Assembly: GCA_913063525.1 (NCBI GenBank)
Contig: CAJXYV010000004.1
Span: 1-46,886 of the forward strand
Reading direction: 5' to 3'
Length of the DNA stretch: 46,886 nt
Source of the DNA: an uncultured Verrucomicrobiota bacterium
Lineage (GTDB): Bacteria; Verrucomicrobiota; Verrucomicrobiia; Verrucomicrobiales; Akkermansiaceae
Notes under the pieces: model-generated
Seen by the model: the letters and a program-made list of their open reading frames with translations, nothing else
The model's database searches: none
Told to the model about the DNA's origin: nothing
Part shown: positions 42,625 to 46,886 of the stretch, piece after piece
Position numbering within the stretch: position 1 is the first letter of the stretch
Layout of the letters: each line of letters starts with the position of its first letter
Position numbers and translations under genes: made by a program

Positions 42625-43849
42625 GACGTTTTTTGCGTGAGCCAGCGGCGAGGAAAGAACCGAGTTTGATCAGGAAAGTGATGGCCATGCCTGCGGCGAC
42701 GATCCACAGACTGTACTCCGGCCACTTGTCGGCGGGGTTTTTAACGACTTCGAAAACCGAGTACATCTTGTCGCCGGGTGCCGCGCCGGGCGGGCCGTAG
42801 CTGGCCTGATAGAAGGTGAAACCTTCGTAGCGCATCGGCTCGTTCATCTGGATGGTGACCTTCGCTTCGCCGCCATTTTCAACGCGGGTCACCTTGCTGA
42901 CAAACTTCGAAGGCCGCATCGTGCCGGGGTGGAAGGCTGCCGTGAACTGATCGAGCTTCAAGGTGAACGGCATCACCCATAGCCGCTTGTGCATGTCGAC
43001 GATGAACACGCGGTCGCCTTGGCGGTAAGTGAATGGATGGAAACTCGCACCGGCCAGGATGAACGGCGCGGACTTCGTGCCGTCGCGGTTCAGCACGCGG
43101 GCGTAACACGCCGCGGAGAATTTCTCGGCCTCCTCGGCTTTTTCCTCCTTAGGCTTCTCCATCAGAAAGTAGCCATCGGCGACTAACTGCTGGCGGTCGG
43201 GCGCGCGCTCGTTGGCCGAGACCGGCACCGCGTTGTTCAGATAACCCGTTAGCTGGAGATCAAACGGCAGGTCCGGCAGGCGGTAGGTGCGGAGTTTCCC
43301 GCCCTCGAGATCTTCGATCTCCTTGCCGCGGATGACGTGAACGTTTTGCGGCTTGCCCTCTTTGATCTCGGCCACCTCGACCACATATTCAAAGTAGTCC
43401 TCCGCCACATTGCTCGACGCCCCTTGGCCCACCGCCATATTGCCGCGCTCGGAAAAGTGATGGGCCACCCCGCCGCCGATCAGCATCAGAATGATCCCGC
43501 AGTGGGAAATCAGATTCCCGGCATGACCCCAGCCTTTGCGCATCCGGATGACGCCGCCGAGGATGAGGTTGACTAACAGCACCGCGCACACCCAGTAGCC
43601 GCCCGGCAATGGCAACGGCACCACCTTGCCGTTGATCTCAGGCAGCAGGAACGCCGACTTCCACGAGAAGTACTTGGTCAGCGTCTGATAGAGACCGTTG
43701 TCGATCTGCTCCAACGTCGCAAACCAGGTCAGCAGCCCCAGCAATAACAGGGTGACCGTGGCCAGGCCGAAGCCCGACAACACGTCGAAAACCTTGCCGG
43801 ATAGAGACCTTGCCTTCGGCGATGCGGGTGATTTGGGAGAAACTTCCAT
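42617..43849 (-). CDS. resB: Cytochrome c biogenesis protein ResB
   Basis: ResB (Ccs1) partners CcsA in system II cytochrome c maturation. The 410-residue protein has membrane segments near residues 27-47 (GLATVTLLLLGLLTWFATLE), 84-102, 112-128 and a last one near 383-403, with a long periplasmic domain between (about 140-375). The His-rich GHAGNLISHCGIILMLIGGG and VAHHFSE, and the terminal PEYSLWIVAAGMAITFLIK, follow the family. It overlaps ccsA by eight bases and follows a lipoprotein gene by 41 bp. The family is divergent, so confidence rests on topology and context. Confidence 0.85.
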   Translation of the reverse strand: MEVSPKSPASPKARSLSGKVFDVLSGFGLATVTLLLLGLLTWFATLEQIDNGLYQTLTKYFSWKSAFLLPEINGKVVPLPLPGGYWVCAVLLVNLILGGVIRMRKGWGHAGNLISHCGIILMLIGGGVAHHFSERGNMAVGQGASSNVAEDYFEYVVEVAEIKEGKPQNVHVIRGKEIEDLEGGKLRTYRLPDLPFDLQLTGYLNNAVPVSANERAPDRQQLVADGYFLMEKPKEEKAEEAEKFSAACYARVLNRDGTKSAPFILAGASFHPFTYRQGDRVFIVDMHKRLWVMPFTLKLDQFTAAFHPGTMRPSKFVSKVTRVENGGEAKVTIQMNEPMRYEGFTFYQASYGPPGAAPGDKMYSVFEVVKNPADKWPEYSLWIVAAGMAITFLIKLGSFLAAGSRKKRHV

Positions 43850-43890
43850 GATCCAATGAGCAGTTCGAAATACGACAGTCTAACGATAAA

Positions 43891-44478
43891 TCAATCAACC
43901 AAGTGCAGACTCTTGGCGAAACCTTCCAGCACCGGCTTGGCCGCTTCCACCTCGGCCTTGGGGCCGATCATTTTCACGGTCAGAATCTGTCCTTTCACCG
44001 TAGCGACCACCCCGGCCAGACCAAATCCCGGCTTCGGCGGCGCACCCATGCCACCCGCGTAATCGCCCGCCGCCGTGACCCACACACCCGTGGTATCGGC
44101 GATCGGCACCGTGGGCAGTTTCGCCAACGCCGCAGCGTCCAACGGCTCCGCGCCGAACTGGCGCAACCAGCGGTTTGCGTTGTCCAGCACCGTGCCCGAC
44201 GCCAACGAGACCCAAACCTCGCCCATCCCGCTCTCGCCAAAACGGTAGTTCAGCAAGCGAAACTGAGACGGCGGCAGCACCAGCCAGCCTTGCGGCACCT
44301 CGCCCTTCACCGGGCTCGGCTTGGCGTCGCGGAACCGCTCGTCAGAAGTCGCAAAGAGCTTCGGCGCCTCGTCCTTGGTCGTCAGCGCACGGGTCTCCGT
44401 CACGACGACCTCCTTTTTCTCCTCGCAAGCGGAGAACATCACAACGCTGGCGAGCAGACAGGCGACGCGGCTTTTCAT
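43891..44478 (-). CDS. Lipoprotein in the cytochrome c maturation operon, function unknown
   Basis: A 195-residue lipoprotein. I use ATG 44478, because MKSRVACLLASVVMFSAC is a clear lipoprotein signal with a lipobox ending in Cys18; an upstream open frame to 44649 lacks coding sense. The mature part has a beta/alpha pattern (GWLVLPPSQFRLLNYRF, GMGEVWVSLASG, VWVTAAGDYAGGMG, GQILTVKMIGP and KPVLEGFAKSLHLVD). It resembles predicted lipoproteins upstream of resB and ccsA in related bacteria, but I cannot name a function. It lies 41 bp upstream of resB on the same strand, so a role in cytochrome c maturation is possible. Confidence 0.7.
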   Translation of the reverse strand: MKSRVACLLASVVMFSACEEKKEVVVTETRALTTKDEAPKLFATSDERFRDAKPSPVKGEVPQGWLVLPPSQFRLLNYRFGESGMGEVWVSLASGTVLDNANRWLRQFGAEPLDAAALAKLPTVPIADTTGVWVTAAGDYAGGMGAPPKPGFGLAGVVATVKGQILTVKMIGPKAEVEAAKPVLEGFAKSLHLVD

Positions 44479-44681
44479 GCCCACGGCAGTAGCCCCGCCC
44501 CCTGCCCCACGCAAGAGGAAACGGGAAGGCCAAATGAAAGCATCAACCACTTTTCTCTTTCCAACCCCTCCATTTTTCACTTCGATCAAATCGAAAGGCC
44601 GCCGGCCCCATTCGGAACCGACGACCCTTCTTACTGTGCAGTGCAACACTGCGTCATCTGCTGCTGTCGAGGCTTTACAGA

Positions 44682-45056
44682 TTACGCAGCTGTTGCTGGC
44701 ACGGCTGGCTTCGGACTTTTATTCGTCTTTCCGCTCTTCCGATCCTGCAACCTCACGTATCCGAGGTTTGCGTAGAGCGGGCTGTTATCGCCGAATCCTG
44801 CGGTACCCCTTACGGAGTTCACCACCAGTTTCAGCAATTCCAGTGCAGTCAAATCGGCGTCAGCCATTTCGGCTTTTTTCCGCTTCAACTCCAGCTCCAA
44901 CTCCGCGATTTCGCTTCGCAAGTCCAAGGGCACGCTCGTCGCGACCTCAAACTGACTCAACGTCATCCCGGCAAACGATGCTTCAACAGCTCCATCGCGC
45001 CATGCGGTGCGATACAACTCAATCTTGTCCTTTACGGACTTCATGCTAATTGGCAT
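44682..45056 (-). CDS. Small conserved-looking hypothetical protein
   Basis: A 124-residue cytoplasmic protein with a coiled-coil-prone middle (IAELELELKRKKAEMADAD) and the C-terminal string VVNSVRGTAGFG, SPLYANLGYVRL, RKSGKTNK. The tail resembles a family found in planctomycetes and Verrucomicrobia whose members end in a similar GYVRKSERKSGL-like string; I know no function. Start 45056 gives MPISMKSVKDKIELY; ATG 45044 (MKSVKD) is also possible. It stands alone between the ccs operon and the HigA-like gene, both well separated, and faces away from the latter. Confidence 0.6.
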   Translation of the reverse strand: MPISMKSVKDKIELYRTAWRDGAVEASFAGMTLSQFEVATSVPLDLRSEIAELELELKRKKAEMADADLTALELLKLVVNSVRGTAGFGDNSPLYANLGYVRLQDRKSGKTNKSPKPAVPATAA

Positions 45057-45434
45057 AATTCATTGGGGTTCTATTTTGGTTGTTTCACGATAGGGCACTT
45101 GGCCATCGACCTGTGGTTCGCGTTCCTATCCGGTCGCACGTTTTGCACGACAAGGGGAAGCTAACAAAAATCCGGCTAAGCGGTCAAACGGAGTGCTCTA
45201 TAATTATCGGATAATCATCGCACCAACCACCATAACTATCTCATTTACAAAATTATCCAGCATTCAAAAAAATTCAAATTTGGTGAGATTTCTCCCCAAA
45301 AAAGCCTACTCTAACCTCTCGGCTTACAATTCCATGTTCCAGATGATCCGATTTCGGGTGATTCCCCCCGCCAGACGCAGCAACAGGTCGCACACGCCGA
45401 CGTTCAAATCACCGACTCTCACTGATCCACCTTC
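45057..45434. other. AT-rich intergenic region between divergent genes
   Basis: The 378 bp between the small hypothetical (-) and the HigA-like gene (+) is much richer in A and T than its surroundings from about 45180 to 45310. It holds a perfect palindrome attatc g gataat at 45203-45215, a possible binding site. No gene is supported; an 81-codon plus-strand frame at 45193-45438 lacks a domain and matches no HigB pattern. The region may contain the promoters of both neighbours. Confidence 0.5.
45203..45215. promoter_or_regulatory. Perfect 13-bp palindrome in AT-rich DNA
   Basis: attatc g gataat is a perfect inverted repeat with a single central base. It lies 220 bp before the HigA-like gene and 147 bp from the start of the divergent small gene. 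Xre-family antitoxins bind such repeats, but the distance argues against a simple autoregulatory site. Confidence 0.35.
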
Positions 45435-45725
45435 ATGAAGAAAAAACCGCAACTCATCCCGCTGCTCAACTTTTTCGCCGAAACCCTCTGCGAAACGCTA
45501 GAAGAGTCGAACTTGTCCCAAGCGGAGATCGCCCGCCGTTGCGGGATTCCCGCGCACCACCTCACCCAGATGAAACAGGGCAAGCGCCGCTGCACACCCG
45601 AAACCGACCTTCGCCTGAGCGCCTTCTTCGGCATCACCCCCGGCATGTGGATGAATCTCCAACTCGACTATAAATTCATGCGCGCGGACCGGGAAAAGGG
45701 CGACGCCATCCGCAAGGAAGTGTAG
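45435..45725 (+). CDS. HigA-family Xre-type antitoxin, apparently without HigB
   Basis: A 96-residue helix-turn-helix protein. The DNA-binding part is NLSQAEIARRCGIPAHHLTQ (25-45) followed by KQGKRRCTPETDLRLSAFFG, then the HigA mark GITPGMWMNLQLDYKF (residues 65-80). HigA proteins neutralise the HigB RNase and repress their own operon. In most systems higB lies just upstream; here the 378 bp upstream is AT-rich and shows no HigB-like frame, and downstream is repeat DNA. It may be a solitary regulator, a remnant whose toxin was lost, or it may act on a toxin elsewhere. Confidence 0.82.
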   Translation: MKKKPQLIPLLNFFAETLCETLEESNLSQAEIARRCGIPAHHLTQMKQGKRRCTPETDLRLSAFFGITPGMWMNLQLDYKFMRADREKGDAIRKEV

Positions 45726-45893
45726 TCCTGCGAGGCTTGAACTGCTGGTGATGCGCCCAGAGACAACCGGCAAATTCCCCTCGTCGTTCGATGTTCAACA
45801 GGCCCGGGCGCAGGCGCTGCCCGGGCTCCGATGGGCCGGAGGGATACCGGCGCACGCTGCAGCCTTGGTGGAACCGGAAGGTGGTGGAGCGGC

Positions 45894-46006
45894 GGCCGGA
45901 GGTGGCGAGGCTAGTGAAGGACCTTGGGGGATAATCGATAAAGCTGAGATGAATCGCTCTGTTAGATGATGGATTTTTTCATGAATCTCCTTGGATCAGC
46001 GTTGAT
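45894..46006. repeat. 113-bp dispersed element, copy B
   Basis: Copy B of the element at 412-524, gap-free and 83% identical by hand count. It reads as GGGEASEGPWG, then KAEMNRSVR and a stop in the plus frame, but conservation extends beyond the stop. The differences include changes that alter residues, so protein selection is not evident. Here the adjacent 21-bp array lies downstream, 31 bp after the element, whereas at copy A it lies upstream. The end of the element, ggatcagcg, also occurs in units of array 1 (211-273). A plus-strand frame from 45748 runs into the element; I take it as a gene remnant at most. Confidence 0.7.
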
Positions 46007-46037
46007 ATCGCCTCTCATAGAGGGCTTCGGCGGGCGA

Positions 46038-46394
46038 TGGCAGGACTTGTGCGGTCCACCGCAAGGTTCGTGCAGTCGACCGCAAGACTCGTGAAGTCGA
46101 CCGCAAGGTTCGTGAAGTCGACCGCAAGACTCGTGAGCTCGACCGCAAGACTTGTGAGCTCGACCGCAAGACTCGTGAGTTCGACCGCAAGACTCGTGAG
46201 TTCGACCGCAAGGCTTGTGAACTCGACCGCAAGACTCGTGGACCCGACCGCAAGACTCGTGGACCCGACCGCAAGACTCGTGAACCCGACCGCAAGACTT
46301 GTGAACTCGACCGCAGGACTCGTGAACTCCACCGCAAGACTCGTGAACCCGACCGCAAGACTCGTGCGGCCGATGGCAAGGCTTGTGCGGTCGG
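46038..46394. repeat. 21-bp tandem repeat array (array 3), 17 copies
   Basis: The unit is ccgcaagactcgtgaactcg plus a, with 17 copies of exactly 21 bp and no indels. Variable positions cluster at the end of the unit (gagctc, gagttc, gaactc, ggaccc, gaaccc). Copies 1 and 17 are the most diverged (tggcagg and tggcaagg), as array edges often are. One plus frame reads as a repeat DRKTREL, another as STARLVS; both result from the seven-codon unit. The 31 bp before it joins it to element copy B. Confidence 0.92.
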
Positions 46395-46759
46395 GCGCGG
46401 TGTTTCGGACTGGAATCTGCTATGGCCTTGATTTGTAAGAAAAAAAGACCCGCAGGACGGTCACGCACCGCCACAAAGATGAGCCGCGACGGTTGCACCG
46501 CGACCGACATTAGCCAAGGCACTAACCGTGCGAGGCAACACGGGCATACTGAAAGCCTGAAAGTTGTTGAAATCTTAGGGACTGCAGTTTTTTGTTGCGG
46601 GTTCGTCAAACTCAGCGTCTCAATTCAGCCGCTTGAGACGAACCGCTGGGAGTGTTCGTAAAGACCACCCGATTGGGTTATTTACGGGAAATCATAACAC
46701 GTTTATAAAAACGTTTGTAGGCTCCCGCCGAATCCATCGAGTCAAACCCTAAAAAATTC
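46395..46759. other. Intergenic region before the prepilin-like gene, with hairpins
   Basis: No gene is supported in these 365 bp. Two structures stand out. cgtctcaa/ttgagacg pairs 46616-46623 with 46633-46640 around a 9-nt loop, and an overlapping ggttcgtc/gacgaacc (46600-46607 with 46637-46644) could replace it. cgtaaa/tttacg pairs 46657-46662 with 46681-46686 and encloses accc/gggt (46667-46670 with 46675-46678). They lie 74-160 bp before the start of the next gene and may terminate upstream transcription or form a leader. Confidence 0.45.
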
Positions 46760-46886
46760 ATGGCTTCTCGCTCACTTCTCGTGCCGCCTTCTCAGCGTGC
46801 CTATCCTCGAGGATTCGCCTTGATCGTCACCCTTTCGCTGATGATTTTACTGACGGTTATTGCCGTCGGCTTGCTTTCTCTTTCCA
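46760..46886 (+). CDS. Prepilin-like protein, 5' part only (possibly Verru_Chthon cassette protein A)
   Basis: Only the first 42 residues are present; the gene runs off the window. ATG 46760 gives MASRSLLVPPSQRAYPRGF, and the next residues ALIVTLSLMILLTVIAVGLL form a hydrophobic helix. The pattern RGFALIVTLSLMILLTV looks like a prepilin cleavage and methylation site followed by the pilin helix, as in verrucomicrobial Verru_Chthon cassette proteins and PilX-like proteins. Such proteins are usually encoded in groups of four with their own prepilin motifs. The family is a guess from N-terminal pattern alone; which member it is cannot be told. Confidence 0.6.
   Translation, partial: MASRSLLVPPSQRAYPRGFALIVTLSLMILLTVIAVGLLSLS

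Noticed and set aside
45193-45438. 81-codon frame upstream of the HigA-like gene as a HigB toxin
   Set aside because: It lacks the HigB pattern (RKL...LEDL, GQYSIRINDQWR) and lies in AT-rich DNA with unusual codons.
45748-45969. 73-codon plus-strand frame ending in the 113-bp element
   Set aside because: It is Gly/Ala/Pro-rich without a domain, and the shared part continues past its stop. I kept the repeat and not a gene.

Overview
The window looks like a chromosomal segment of a member of Verrucomicrobiota, probably order Verrucomicrobiales. The pointers are a giant protein of autotransporter-associated beta-strand repeats that ends in a PEP-CTERM anchor of the VPEP...LGGLGLLALLRRRR type, a sialate O-acetylesterase fused to a GDSL esterase, secreted GH2 and GH75-like proteins, a Kdo transferase (so a Gram-negative envelope), a ResB/CcsA cytochrome c system, and a last partial gene whose N-terminus resembles Verru_Chthon cassette prepilins. 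The DNA is GC-rich and shows many GTG/TTG starts and few strong Shine-Dalgarno sequences. The placement is by protein family only.

Layout. 1-580: a 21-bp minisatellite array and a 113-bp element that recurs near the other end. 580-5000: cyclophilin-type PPIase (-), recF (+), coaD (+), nucleoid-associated protein (-). 5187-18000: extracellular and envelope proteins: the giant repeat protein (-), GDSL/sialate O-acetylesterase (-), tail-specific protease (+), GH2 glycosidase (+). 18340-23040: a phosphoribosyltransferase/erythromycin-esterase fusion co-transcribed with a dienelactone-hydrolase-like enzyme (-), a small membrane protein (+), a GH75-like membrane-anchored protein (-). 23158-25554: dnaX, a folded palindromic element, and a VapBC toxin-antitoxin pair. 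25684-25830: a second 21-bp array.

25923-30090: two LacI-family paralogues in tandem, each preceded by a similar CTTTACC/GGTAAAG operator-like palindrome, separated by a complete IS1182-like insertion sequence with 16-bp inverted repeats. 30159-32711: a minus-strand operon of an MGDG-synthase/MurG-like glycosyltransferase, a HAD phosphatase and thiG. 32808-38829: an unknown single-span membrane protein, a membrane enzyme of the sulfatase/alkaline phosphatase fold, a secreted unknown, rsmD and waaA. 38895-40583: an unknown protein with charged disordered ends, then tRNA-Ser(GCT). 40642-44478: a lipoprotein-resB-ccsA cytochrome c maturation operon. 44682-45725: a small unknown and an orphan HigA-like regulator. 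45894-46394: the second copy of the 113-bp element and a third 21-bp array. 46760-end: the start of a prepilin-like gene.

Most genes are housekeeping or envelope functions in short transcription units. The accessory signal lies in the three 21-bp arrays, the element shared by two of them, the IS between the lacI paralogues, and the palindrome cluster in front of vapBC. I did not find a clear new multi-gene defence or biosynthetic system. The repeat element with its arrays is the least explained structure here.
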